The translations under genes and the position numbers were made by a program. This document shows, piece after piece, positions 22,501 to 36,100 of a DNA stretch of 64,000 nucleotides. The notes under the pieces are model-generated. The model made no database searches. It was given only the letters and a program-made list of their open reading frames with translations, and was not told the origin of the DNA. The stretch comes from Panopea generosa (taxonomy: Eukaryota; Mollusca; Bivalvia; Adapedonta; Hiatellidae), in NCBI GenBank assembly GCA_029582155.1, contig CM055901.1, positions 49,667,206 through 49,731,205 on the forward strand, in the 5' to 3' direction. Positions within the stretch are counted from its first letter, which is position 1. Each line of letters begins with the position of its first letter.

Positions 22501-25500
22501 ATATAAATCTATGTAAAACAGTGATCCCAGTAGCGGCCCCAAATCTGAACCCCAGGGACCCGACTGCAACAACCCTTTTAGAGAACCGCCATACAATGCT
22601 ACATGTAAAATATCTATAGTCTATAGCCTGAACTTTTAGAGAAAATAATTTTTAAAGTTGCCTTTAAGTGTGCTTATAAACCCTGTGGTGAGAATATTTG
22701 GTCGAAGAAATTGTCTGAGATCTTGTCGTTATATAACTGCTGTGCAAATTTGTTCAATGAGAAATAGGGTTGTTATTGTGTTTACATGAAAATTTTAATT
22801 GTTTAACAGTGACCCCAGTGGTGGCCCCAAATTTGATCCCTGGGACCTGACTTAAACAACCCTTTAGGGGATCTCCATACAATGCTACATGTAAAATATC
22901 TAAGATTTATGGCCTGAACTTTTAATGAAAGTAAGTATCCTTAAAGTGCTTATAAGTCCTGTGGCAGGGGCATTAAAATTTTTCAATTGAATAATTATAC
23001 AATATGAATGAATTACTAGCAGAATGTTGCTGCTGAGTTTGTGTGGATGTGTGCATGCGTGTGTGTGCATGCATGCATGCATGTGTGAGGGAGGGGAGTT
23101 AAACTCTTTAAAGTCTTTTCAATTAAAAATGTTGTCGCCCCCCTCTAACAACCTATAAATAATAAAAAAGCTGCCCATTCACACCTTATTTATTCAGGCT
23201 ACCTCACCCCAAACACCAAACATTTGTTTACGAAAGTGACAAAAATCAAAAGTTCCAATAGCATTTTTTTAAATCAGTTGGTATGTTACAAACTAGCAAG
23301 TACACAAGTCAATGCTGCCTTAGACTTACTGGTAATCAACTACTGTGCCAGAGTTACATTTGCTTATTTGCTCTAGTTCAGCCTTGTTAGCTCAGTCAGT
23401 AGCAATCCAGGGGTCACGATTCAAATCTCTCCGTGATGATTGATATAAGACCTTGCATCTCACTGTCATTGTCTCTCATTGCTGATTCAAGTGGGAAATT
23501 TATAAGTTTCTTGCAGAAATGGGTGTGCTTGAGTATGGTTCACCTTTCAGGATCCTAGGAAACAGGTTAACTGATTATTTGTTAGGCCTCGATGACATAA
23601 AAATGACGCTAAATATTCAAACAAAAACATACCAATTATTTGCTGTAGATATATAAGGACAATATTGGTAGTGGTACCAAAGTAATACAATTTTATGGTT
23701 TTGCTCCTTCATCGAAAAGCATAGGCTAATATTACTGCCCACAGAACGATTATGAGATCAAGATCAGATCGCTTAATTAACAACATTATAGTAAACAGCA
23801 TATAAGTACCTTTAATTGACTTGGTATTATTTTCTGAAATAATTTCAGCTATTTTCTTTTTTGATTCTGATGAAATCTTGTATTTCTTCTCCAATGGTTC
23901 TTCATAAAGGAATTCTTCCTTGATCTTTTTTCCAAGGTTTCTTCTTGCTCTTTCACATGTCTCTTTATTTTCTGCAAAAACCTTCACTTTAAGTCTAGAA
24001 GATGCTTTGTCTTTTGGAAACCTAGAGGCTCGATTTTGTTTTGTGTGGGTTTTCTTGACCTGTCTATGATGCGATGGTTCTGAAATATTTGAAATACAGT
24101 AAAGCCTGTGTTAGTGGTCACCTCTTTTGAGCAGCCACTTGTTTTAAGCAGCCACATTTCTATGCTTTCAGAGCAGAAAAAAAAATTCAGCAACATTTTG
24201 TCATAAAAGACCACTTTTGCTCCTTTCAATGAATGGCTGCTTAAGGCAGGTTTGACTGTATTGTAATTTCTTTTTATTGAGAAAATAAAATCAATATCTG
24301 TAATCATCTTATAAATGGGGCAACAACACATAATTTGATTCTTACATTTCCTGAGGAATTATGTAGAGAAGGAAAGGTGACTTATTGATATTTTGAGATT
24401 TTTCACAATATCTCCTTTTCACTTATCTTACCAGTAACTTCCATTTATCTCAGGAACACTAATCAAAATTCTTACAATGCAGAATGAAATTCACATTGAA
24501 AAAATACCATTCCAAGAAATTAGTTTTTAAAATTGTTGAAGTACTTTTGATTACAAAATCTGTAGTAAAATAACGAAAAATTACGATAAATTTTCCTAAA
24601 ATTACATACAACTTACAGTTTATGTACAAGAAATCAGTTGCCTGTGAATAATGATTGATTAATTTGCCAAATTGCTTATTCATTTAAATGAAAACATACA
24701 GTTTCGAAGGGAACTTTTTTAAATGAAATAAAAGTGACACCACTGCAGACAGTACCAAATTATTCAGTAACATATCAAGTAAACAGCCAAAACATACAAC
24801 CAAACAACAGACAATAACTATTGTTAGATATGGATATATACACTCGTGCAAAATATGTCGCATTTCCATATCTCTTCCTGTGTTGTGTTTTCATATCTCT
24901 GGAGTGTTCATTAGATTTAAATATACAAAACCTTTAAATATATAATGAAATGAAAATAGCTAAATAGCTTTTGATATTTTAATATTCCAATTTTTACCTT
25001 CTTCAACAAATGTTCTTTCTTTTTGAACTTCTTTCCTCCGGTCTGAATATTTACTTTCACCATTGTACACTCTTTGTCCTCGACTATGGTCATCTGATCT
25101 GCGACGCCCACGCTCATAACTGTCAATGCTGGGTCTACTGGTACGGGGACTTTGAAAATGGCCAGTACCAAGACCCAGTGGCTGTTGTACATGCTGGAAA
25201 GGACCCACCTGTCTGCTAGACATAACATGCCCATACCCACGACTGTCAGTGCTGGGTCTACTAGCACGGGGACTTTGAAAATGGCCAGTACCAAGACCCA
25301 GTGGCTGTTGTACTTGCTTGGAAGGACCTATCTGTCTGCTAGACATAACATGCCCAAACCCACGACTGTCAGTGCTGGGTCTAGTAGCACGGGGACTTTG
25401 AAGATGACCAGTACCAAGACCCAGTGGTTGTACTTGCTGGAAAGAACTAATTCTTGGATCAGTAACTCCTGAATTAAGTCTTGAATTTCCAGTATTCTGT

Positions 25501-28500
25501 CTTCTTCTGTCATCTGGAGGCTGTCCTTTAAGATACCTAGATTTGGATGATGGCGGTCTTGCCTGCTGCCGCATCTGCTTCTGTAACAGTCGCATAGCAT
25601 CATCATCATCATCTGAACTGTCCTGGTCTATTTGTTCTTCATCTTTGTAGGCATTGAAGACTTTGTCGAAGGTGCCATATGTTTCATCATCAAAAATCAC
25701 AAAAGAAATTTCCTACAATATATACAAACATAAGCTTATAATACAGTGAAACCTATGTAAGTGGTCACCTGTATTGAGCAGTCATTTGTCTTAAGAAGCC
25801 ACATTTGCAATTTTCAATTTCCATGCCTTCAGAGCAAATTAACATGTATTAAGCAATAACCTGTTTTAGTGGGCTACATTGGCATCTTCCCTGGACTGGC
25901 TGCTTAAGACAGGTTTGACTGTACATGTAACATTTAATAATATTTTGTTCAAAACATCAATTTGTAACATAAGTAATAGAACAAGAGCTCTGAGCATGGA
26001 TGCTCGTCTTTTTCCAAATCTATTAAGTAGGTCAAAGTCAGTGATGTAAACAATTTAAACATGATGGTGATTTGTTTACAAAATCAATACTATTACTGAA
26101 AAAATAAAATCAATTTTAAAAACAATCAAACCCGATCTAAACAAAAAACTTTTACCGAAGGTATTTTCAATTTAGATAAGTTAGCTATATACATTGTTTC
26201 TATAACATAATATGAATATGTTTATGAAGTTTAGTCACTGTAACATAAGTAGTTTGTTCAAAATCAGAGAAAAAGCTGATCTCAACATAAAACTTTAACT
26301 GGTGGATGATGACTACAACAACGACGCCAGGTAAACTTTAACGTCTCACACCACTATTACATTTCCCATAGGGCTCCATTGTAACATTTATGTCCAAAAC
26401 AGAGTGAAAAATTAAATTCTGCAGCTTGTGTCATGGCTCAAATTCTTCACTGGTTCAAGATATGCAATTATAAAGAAAAAAAAAGTATACCTTGACCAGG
26501 TTGTTTTTTTTTAAATTCAATGCTTTTGTGAGACCTATCAATTTCCAAAGTAATAATATGTCAACTATTCGCCCTAGATGCGGTTCGAACCGACAATTCT
26601 GAAATGACACAGAATTGTCCAGAAAGCTGGTATCAGCATCAAATTTTCAGTGGTGATTTCTAAAATACTGACCATTGAACTCATGCTAGCAAAAAACAAA
26701 ACACTGCAGTACAAAGCTTTGAAAAAAGAAGAAAAAGAGAACTAAAGTTTTATTTCTAGCTCCTTCACCTGTAGGTCCGGAGTACTCAAGGGAGATAATA
26801 GTGGTGTGAGTCCTGAAGAGGACTTTTTTTTTAAAGTTAAGATTCTAAATTTACATATTATGTAACAATACTCAATACAAGTTCAATAAAGCTAAATGCA
26901 TCCCCATATCTGAACTAGTTCTGAAATAAAATAAGTTTTAGTGACACATGGTTTCAGTCAAAATGCTGCTTTTTCTTGTAAAAAAGCAAGAATTCACAAC
27001 CCTACAGTCTAAATTTCATGATAACTTGACAAATTGTGTCTTAAGAGGTCTGAAACTTTCACAACTACATGGTAAAATGAAAAGGTGTCTGAAAATGGGA
27101 ATAAAAACAGATATTTTGATTACAAAAAAATGATATTGTGGAACAAAATTTATTAAACATAACATATTTTAGATAAAATTTCAATATCAGAATGATATGG
27201 CAGCAACACAAGCAAACCATTCAAGCTATTTTCATGCTAAAGTACTCCATTACCCTGTCTACACATCAATTCCAATATAAGAAGGGCAACACAGGCCCAC
27301 TAGATAATGCATACATGACATTCAATGTAAAATTCTGCATATCTATAGCATTTTCTATAAAAATGGAGTACAAGCAAAAACTTGGCCAAATTCAATGATT
27401 CGATGCAGAATTTAATGCGACGACAACCGAAAACAACTGAAGTTAACTGTAAACTGGCCTCTTGGCAAAATTGCAACTACTGCCTTTTCATAATTAAACA
27501 ATAAAAATTAGTACAAACTCCCAATCCACTATAAATATGCAATTTATTTCATTTTGCAAACAATTCTATTTTTGTATGCAGAAATAAATGGGTGGGGTAA
27601 TAAATTAATGTAAAAATCAGCTTAAAATTCACAATCTGAGCAATAAGCATGCCCATTGGAATTCAGTGTGATCTTGCAGATAATTCAACCTGAATTAAGA
27701 GTTGGTAGCTCTACAGAAATATGGCAAAACCACACATGATGGAAAGAGTGTCACAAATAGGACCTGTCTATTAGGACAGGTGTTCATGAAATACGAGACT
27801 GGACACTGCTCATAAACCTAAACTTAGGGCAAGGAAACAAGAAGAATTGTCAAGAAAGCTGGTATCAGCATCAAATTTTCAGTGGTGATTTCTAAAATAC
27901 TGATCATTGAACTCATGCTAGCAAAAAACAAAACATTGCAGTACAAAGCCCTGAAAAAAGAAGAAAAAGAGAACTAAAGTTTTATTTCTACCTCCTTGAC
28001 CTGTAGGTCCGGAGTACTCAAGGGAGATAATAGTGGTGTGAGTCCTTAACTGGCGGATGATGATGACAACAACGACGCCAGTTAAACTTTAACTGGTGGA
28101 TGATGACGACAACAACGACGCCAGGTAAACTTTAACTGGTGGATGATGACGACAACAATGACGCCAAGTCATGACAATAGCTCTTTGGTTATTTTTCTTC
28201 AAAAAGACAAGCTAAAATGCAAATGGGTTGAGCTACAAGTTACAAAATTAGTTTCAGCCCCCCCCCCCCCCCCCCCCCCCCTCCCCACCCCTGAATCATG
28301 TACAGTTCAAACAAAGACTGACAGCCCATTTTTCTATTTCTCTTGGCTGCATATTTAGTTTACGTTCACTTGTATCTAGCAAGCCACATTTTTCTGTTTT
28401 TTCTTCTTAAATGATTGTTTAAGACACTTGGTGTAAAGGCAGCATATCATTTTCTTTTCAGAAATTATAGAATAAGCAAAAAATCATATTTTTCCAATAT

Positions 28501-31500
28501 GTCATACCTTTATATACTCAGCAAATAAAACTCTACTTTCTTTAAAGTGCAATAACATTTTAATTCCTATATGCATAACATGGATGTACAACAAGAACTT
28601 CACTAGTAAATGTCAAATGCACCCCAAATGGTCTGTGAAAATAACAATATATTTTATAATAGTTAGCAATTTAAATGTATCCATGAATATTAAGATTAAG
28701 ATTAATGGACTAATGTATCAGACTAGACAACAATTTCATGTTTTTTACATTTAAATGTGACCTTGACATCTGATGTAAAGGTCTGGTTATTTCTACAGGT
28801 AAATGCAGGTGACACATCATCATGACATGTTGATCACTTTTGTCAAGCTATTTTAAAATCTTTTCATGTAAGAAAAGTTCCAGACCAGACATGAAATATC
28901 AAACAAACTGAAAATGTGACCTTTGAGGTAATGTTCTGGTCTTACACGCAACACATCATCATGTCATGCTGATTAATTGAGCCATGTGTTTTTGAAATCC
29001 ATCCATGTATGATAAAGTTAGAGACAGGATTTGAAATCTCAAACTCAAAATGTGACCTTGAGCTTTGAGGTCTGGGCCCTACGTGCGACACGTCGTCAGG
29101 TCATCTTGATTAAGTGAGTCAAGTTAAAGACAAAGTTACAGACCAGGCACGACATATCAAACATATTGAAAGTGTTGTCAAACTAATTTAAAGTGTGACC
29201 TTGACCTTTGAAGTTAATGGTGGCACACCATCATGTTATGTTGATAATTTGTAACGAGTATTTATGAAATCCATTTATGCATGACAAAGTTACAGGCCGA
29301 ACAAGAAATCTCACACGAACTCAAAGTGTGACCTTGAGTTTTCAGGTACGGGTGTGGGACTTACGCGCGACACATCATCATGTCATGCTGATGAACTGAG
29401 CTGAGTTTTTTTTAAAAATTTATCCATAGGTGAAAAAGTTACAGACCGGACACAAAATCTCAAACAGACTGAAAGTGTTGTCAAACAAAGTTAAATTGTG
29501 ACCTTGACCTTTGAGGTGCGAAATATATGACGGAAGGACGGATGGATGGACACTGCGATAACTATATGACACTCAAAACAATTGGGTAAACAAACATCAT
29601 AAACTCATCATAATCTTATTGATGCTTCACTAATTTGAGTCTTAAAAACAAACTTGAGCAGCAGTTATAACACTGCAAATTTCAGTTTCAGTTAATAAAT
29701 GTTATTTTTAATTATGCCCCTTGTCCACTTTATCATTGCTTTATGGGCACAAAACTACACTTGAAATGTTCAATGAAAATACTGATATGTTAAAAAAATC
29801 AACTGACTCAACCATACCAATATCATTGCAGTGTTTCAAACAGAATTTTGAAAATAATCAATTATGGAGTGTAAAGTTTCCGTTTTTTACTGAGCATAAT
29901 ATATACTCATTGAGTGCTTATATTAAGGTCTCATATAAGAATTACCTCCCTTACAAGACAGTAGTACCAGATTCTGGCACCCAAGAAATTAGAGCTGTGT
30001 AAATCGGTTGGACATTATTTTTGTTGAAAATGCATAAACTTGTCATATTTCTTTGTACATATGAGAACATTGAAATAACTTCATAAGTCCTGCCAAGGAT
30101 GAATGACATTGGGTACTGTTTTATAAAGCTATAACAGTTTAAAGATGCGTAATGATATTCTGAAACAAATGGACAGAATTGTCAAAAACAAAGGGGCGTC
30201 ACCAAACCATTGAAACTGTGTAAAAGCAAGCTGGTCAACGCCATGTTTTTTACAGCATATTTGTACAAACAGAGGACTATTTATGGAAACAAGACACTTT
30301 TAGAACCATTGGTAATGTGTTCAGTGTTCCAGAACTGCACTTCTTTATATTATGTAGAACAGTGCAATATTAATTGTTGTGCGAGACATATAAGGATACG
30401 TAATGAAACATAGCAAAATAATGAATTAAAAAGGAGGGTTTATAACTTAGCCAAAGCACCCAGGATAGATAAAAAATAATTTTCCCTTTTAAAATTGCAG
30501 TACATTTTATGATGAGCATTGCGACTTCAATTTGATTTTGATTTAATCTTCCATAACGGTCATTACTTATTGTTGAATTTAGTTCGTATGTGATATTTAT
30601 TTTTAGAATTGAGATTTTGTTTCGATTTCATTACTCTGATTAAAACTGTTTTGGCCTTTTTGAACATTTTAAAACGTCAGCAGACAACACTCTACTGATT
30701 AATTACACTTCACTCCACTTAATTACCTTTACAGTAGTGTTTTTGTTCAGAAACCTCTCTGCTTCTCCCAGCATACATTGGGCTACGGTTCTGGCTGGGT
30801 ACTTGTACAAACGCCCGACTCCAAGGGGAGGGATGGCAATATATTTACATGCCAAAATTTCACACTCCTGAAACAATGCGGCCATAGCTGTTGTCACATT
30901 CTGAAAAACATTCAAAGTAACAAGATCACTTTTTTATAAACTATTTCAAAATGTTAGTATATGAAACGTTCATTATGTCCAATTATTAATTAAAACAGTT
31001 GTTTAATGAAATGTTATAAACTAATTAATGAAGAGAAGTAAAAAAAAAACTTCATTTTTCAATGATTGCCCATTACAGAAATTTTAGCTATATTTATAAA
31101 AAGAGATATTCTTTAAGACTATTTGTTTTGTTTGAATATTTAAAGTCATTTTTATGCCATCAAGGTATAACAGTTGATCAGTTAACTAAACCACTCATTC
31201 CTGAAGCCATGGAAGGTTAACCAGTACTCGACCTCAACCAATCTCCGCAAGTAACTAATAACTTTTCCACAAGAATCAGCAGTGAAATAAGAATGATAAT
31301 TTGATGAATGCTGTACCTATATCAGTTATCACAGAGACTGTGACCTCGCGACTTGTGACACCTGTATCGCTAGTCAGAAGTGCTACCGATCAAGCTGCTA
31401 ACCAAGCCCAAAAAAATGGTTTGAACACAAAACTTAATTATTTAAAAAAATATATATAAAGTCCCATTATTACCTTATCAAAACATTAAAAAGACATTGT

Positions 31501-33086
31501 TATTGTAAAAAGGGGATTTGATAGATCGTTGAAGATTTTGTGTTTCATTCTTCCTTTTCTTTTCATATCTCTCATTTCCTTGTCAATTCCAGCTTCTTAT
31601 TACAAAAACATAAGATTAATGTGTGCATTACAAAAATACTGGTGGGCGAGAGGGTGTGTGTTGGGGGAAAGGGGATTGAAGTTGTAAAATAACAGCAGTA
31701 CACAAAAACAAAAGTCCTTCTCCATACACAAGATAAATTTCCATGAAAAAGTAAAATGATTGTTTTATGTATACATGATCAATCAATTTTTATTTAAAAC
31801 AGTGATTTAAATTTACTTAAATGTATGCACTTTTAATCAGATCAAAATATTTATAATTACAGTCAAACCTGTCTTAAGCAGCCAGTCAAGGGAATGAGTA
31901 AAAGTGGCTTCTTAAGACAGGTTGTTCCTTAACACAGGTTAATTTGCACTGAAAACATAGAAATGGGAAATAGTGAATGTAGCTACTGCTTAATAGAGGT
32001 GACCACTTATACAGGTTTGACTGTATTGCATAAACATGGTGTATAAAACATTAGTGACAATACATTTCTGTAAGAGAAACAAATGGTGTTTTCACAGACA
32101 GAAACTACTATATGCAGGAATATTTACCTGATGGCAATTTCCAGCTCCTTTGGGTAATGCCACATGTAAAACTATGTTACACCTGAGTTCACCAAAAGCT
32201 TCAGTTACAATCACTGGACCAGAACTGGACAATTTCATTCTCTCATAGGCCTAAAATGAATTTCAGGTAACATCAATTGCTTAAATAAATCATAATAAAC
32301 TAGAAAGGAGACAGATGTCCCCAGTATATGTTAGTAAATTTAATTCAAAATTAAGTTGAAAAGGATACAAAATGACTGTTAAATTTGGCAGGCAAAGATT
32401 TGAACTTGACCTGCATTTTTTAATTACACTGCTACACACCATATATTAATTAGTTTAATATATTAATTTATTTTAGCTAGATTGCGGAGAAAACAATTAA
32501 TTTAAATACATAGACCATTTCAGAAACTTTTTTTCACAGACAGTCATGACTATGTGTGTGTCCTTGAGCAAGACACTTTATGCGTATATGCTTAATAAGT
32601 GTTCTACCTAGGAAAAATCATGCTGGAGATATAAGTTGAAAAATGTTGCGTAATCATTATAAACTAAAGTGCTTAATATCTGAAATAGGGTTGTGTTTTT
32701 CAATGAGGAGAATTTAAAAATCTTAATCATGTACATCTACTATATCTTGTCCACAGGCCTTCACAAAAGATTTCGAGACTATGCTGTCTTCTTCAAGGTT
32801 TTTGGAAGGTGCAACAATGTTGACCAGAGCATCCGCCTGGAATGGATGAATAAATCATGACAAAAAAAGCAAAATTCAGTTAAGTGAATAGCACTCCATG
32901 TATTCAAGACAAAATAATATCTAGTATAGATATACAAATAAATTGCACAGACAGATGCATGAAGAGAAGTATTTCTTAAAATTGCCATATCTTAATTATT
33001 TTTTGTTATAGAAAAATCTAAAATTTGGTGTATGCCAAATTGATGCAGTTTAATTCTATCTATATGTAGGCACACCATTGTGTATC

Positions 33087-33119
<33 letters not shown>

Positions 33120-36100
33120 TTAATGGTTACCTCCCTTGGAGAAACTGTCCCTATAGTTCTATCCATATATCCATATTATGCATATTATTGTGTATCATTA
33201 TACACATCTTGGATGGTTACCTCCCTTGGAGAAACTGTCCCCCTAGTTCTATCCATATTTACGCATATTATTGTGTATCATTATACACATCTTGGATGGT
33301 TACCTCCCTTGGTGAAAATGTACACATAGTTATATCCATATTTAAGCATATCATTGTGTATCATTATACACATCTTGTGTAGTTTCCTCCCTTGGAGAAA
33401 CTGTCCCCATAGTTCTATCCATATTGACGCATGTTATTGTGTATCATTATATACACCATGTATAGTTACCTCCCTTGGAGAGAAATTGTCTCCACGATTC
33501 TATCTTGTGTAAGCATACTATTGTGTATCACTATATACATCATGGATGGTTACCTCCCTTGGAGATACTGTCACAACTTTAGATTAATTCACATACAAAC
33601 AAAACAATGTTTTTATATCCATCCTATAGATATTTAAAAACAGTAACAGTCTATATACAAAAATGATCACTGTGTCTTATTCTATTGTAACATAATTATT
33701 AACTTAAATAAGGTATTGTCTTCATTTAAACCATTATTCAACTGCCCTTTATAAATGAGTAGCTCATTGCCCTCATTCAAATTATTAACATTATTGTCTT
33801 TATTCAAATTGACAGTCCTCCATGATCAAGTGGTCTAAAGTGCTGGCATCTAATGACCATTTACCAAGTCCAAGCTTGGTCCAAACACTTTATGTGAGAA
33901 AATTTGACCATTACTTGTGGAAGGACAGTGGTTCTACTCAGATTCATTCTGGATATGCCATTTGTAATCTGTAATGTGCTAAAAATGGCGTTAAAACCAT
34001 TCAACATCGATTATTTTTGTCAATCATTTAGATTATTACTAAATTGTCATTTATAACTGGTCATCATGTTCGGGACATATATATTATTTTAACATTACCC
34101 ATAATTTGACTATTATTACACTGCTCATTTTTAAATTATAACACTGCCAATATACGAAGTATTATCATATTGCTTAAAATATATTAAAATTGGCCATATT
34201 TGATATTTTATGATAAAGCCTTTTTTACCAATAAAAAAGCCATATTTATTTTAGGTTAAAAAGACAGTTGAATTATTGAGGCAGTAATATTAGTACTTTG
34301 AATCTGTAACAAGATTACATTGATGGCAACACCGTTTTCCAGCCTTAATACTACATTACCCTTGTTTGCACAATTATTCCTTTCTTCAGCACAATTTTGG
34401 ATCGATTAACAACCAACATGTTTTTTTTGCCATCCTCTGCCCTATCTCTAACTGGTGAGTCCACTCGACCCCTTCCAATCGATCCTATCCGCTGTCTTGA
34501 AGGTTGTATGGGCATGTCATCTTCAGATGAGTCAAATACAGGAGGTTCACATGTAGCATAGTTACGACTTCTAGCAGCTGGAATTGGTGTATATAATGTT
34601 TGTTGTTGAAGATCAGGTTGAATGTCAGGTTCATCATACCCCCCATACATACCCACCATAATTGGTTCACGTCTAGAGATTAGTTGTGATGATTGTGGTT
34701 GAAGAGCGGGTTGGATATCTGGTTCATCATATCCACCATACATATCCATAATTGGTTCACGTCTAGAGATTAATGGTGATGGTTGTGGTGGTCTAGAGCG
34801 CTGGGCTGCTAAATCACGTCTGGAAATTTAGAATAACCAAGAAATGGATTCTACTTGAAACTATTAAGTTCTAACATTCTTCTAAAATAGCAAAAACAAG
34901 AGGAGGACAGCACTGTTGACCTTTGGAAGCCTGTCTCAAAACAGTATTGTCAGATGACAGAACACCAGGCAATAAGAGGTCCAGCAGGGTCTATATCACT
35001 CTACAAGTCTTCACTCTGGTCCATTTGACTGGTTTAAGAAACAGTTTGAGATTTCATCACCGAAACGTCCTTGACAAGTTTGGATAGGTTTGAATAAAAC
35101 TGATGCAATGGTGCTATCAAGGCAGAAATTACTTTTTTCTGATCTTGAATCAGATTTACCTGAACAGTGATCCCATGACTGCTTTACACGTCGGGGAACC
35201 ATGCTCAAAATTTCTAATACATCTTAACGAAAACTAAAGTTATTGATACATAAAATATTTTTTTCTATCTTGTTAAGTGCAGTCAACTCCGAGCTATACA
35301 TAAAAGTTTTATCAAAATACAATAAGTCTCACTACACCGTTGCGCCCCTTTTTTTGCCACGGTCACTATTTTAACAAATGACTTTACGCCAAATACTTCT
35401 GAACTATGAATCGAATAATAGTACATGAGTATCATCTTCTTTCTAAATATTCAAGTGCACAAAATAAATTTCTAGTCTATCCTGAAACTGGCAAATGAAT
35501 AAATTTTACTGTTGAAATAGTAAGTTCCATATAAGAGCATATCATTTGAGATGTGAGTTTTCTAAAATATTTCAATCAATATTTTATACATATAAAAGGG
35601 ACAGTTATCCCAGTTGTGCCCTTAATCGTAGTGGAGACTTTGCGATGTTTCAGTGATGTAAAGCTAGTAGTTACTGAGATGGATGCTTGCTATAAAACAA
35701 TAAATAAATTTTCTTAAAAAGTCAAGTTAAAAACATTATTACCTGTTTTGTGAAGTTCCCTCTTTCATTAGTAAGCAAGGAAACAGCAAACTTATTTTTA
35801 AATTTTGGCCTAACAATGATTGTCAATAGCACAATCCAAGACACAAATTTGGTCTAACAATAATTGTCAATAGCACAATCCAAGACACAAATTTGGCCTA
35901 ACAATAATTGTCAACAGCACAATTCAAGACACAATTTTGGCTTAACAACAACTGGCAATAGCAAAATCTAGGACACAATTTGCCTAACAATTATTGTCAA
36001 CAGTACATATAAGACATAATTTTGGCTTAACAATAATTGGCAATAGAACAATCAAAGACACAAATTTGGCCTAACAATAATTGTCAACAGGACAATCCAA

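Larger units (their letters stand above)
21772..23809 (-). other. PARP14-like: Intron 15 of PARP14-like gene
   Basis: It contains a dispersed repeat (22260-22925), a TGCA/TG-rich microsatellite at about 23040-23090 and a SINE (23380-23630). The remainder is AT-rich and unremarkable. Confidence 0.75.
25713..30726 (-). other. PARP14-like: Intron 13 of PARP14-like gene, repeat-filled
   Basis: In plus order it holds a TA-flanked MITE (25744-25921), a dispersed repeat (25980-26337) split by a TTAA composite element (26342-28045) and resuming to about 28215, a poly-C run (28259-28281), another dispersed repeat (28690-29590), and plain AT-rich DNA (29600-30700). Short frames at 29721-30002 and 30210-30413 look like chance. 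Confidence 0.75.
30901..32127 (-). other. PARP14-like: Intron 12 of PARP14-like gene
   Basis: It contains a minus-oriented SINE (31140-31411) and a TA-flanked MITE (31860-32023), with AT-rich filler. Confidence 0.75.
32837..34359 (-). other. PARP14-like: Intron 10 of PARP14-like gene
   Basis: It contains a (TA)n run at about 33090-33117, a minisatellite (33060-33580) and a family B SINE (33815-34010). Confidence 0.75.

Noticed and set aside
25010..25612. Several frames on both strands over PARP exon 14 (for example 25152-25472 plus and 24917-25294 minus)
   Set aside because: They are shadows of the repeated coding sequence of exon 14 in other frames. Only the minus frame 25700-24998 joins its neighbours at splice sites.
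29721..30413. Plus frames of 93 and 67 codons in PARP intron 13
   Set aside because: No recognisable domain, no splice context, and base composition like the surrounding intron.
35000..35220. Possible extra PARP exon (MVPRRVKQSWDHCSG before a GTAAAT) in intron 9
   Set aside because: No convincing acceptor or phase match; exons 9 and 10 join in frame without it. Could be part of an unrecognised repeat. Transcript data would decide.
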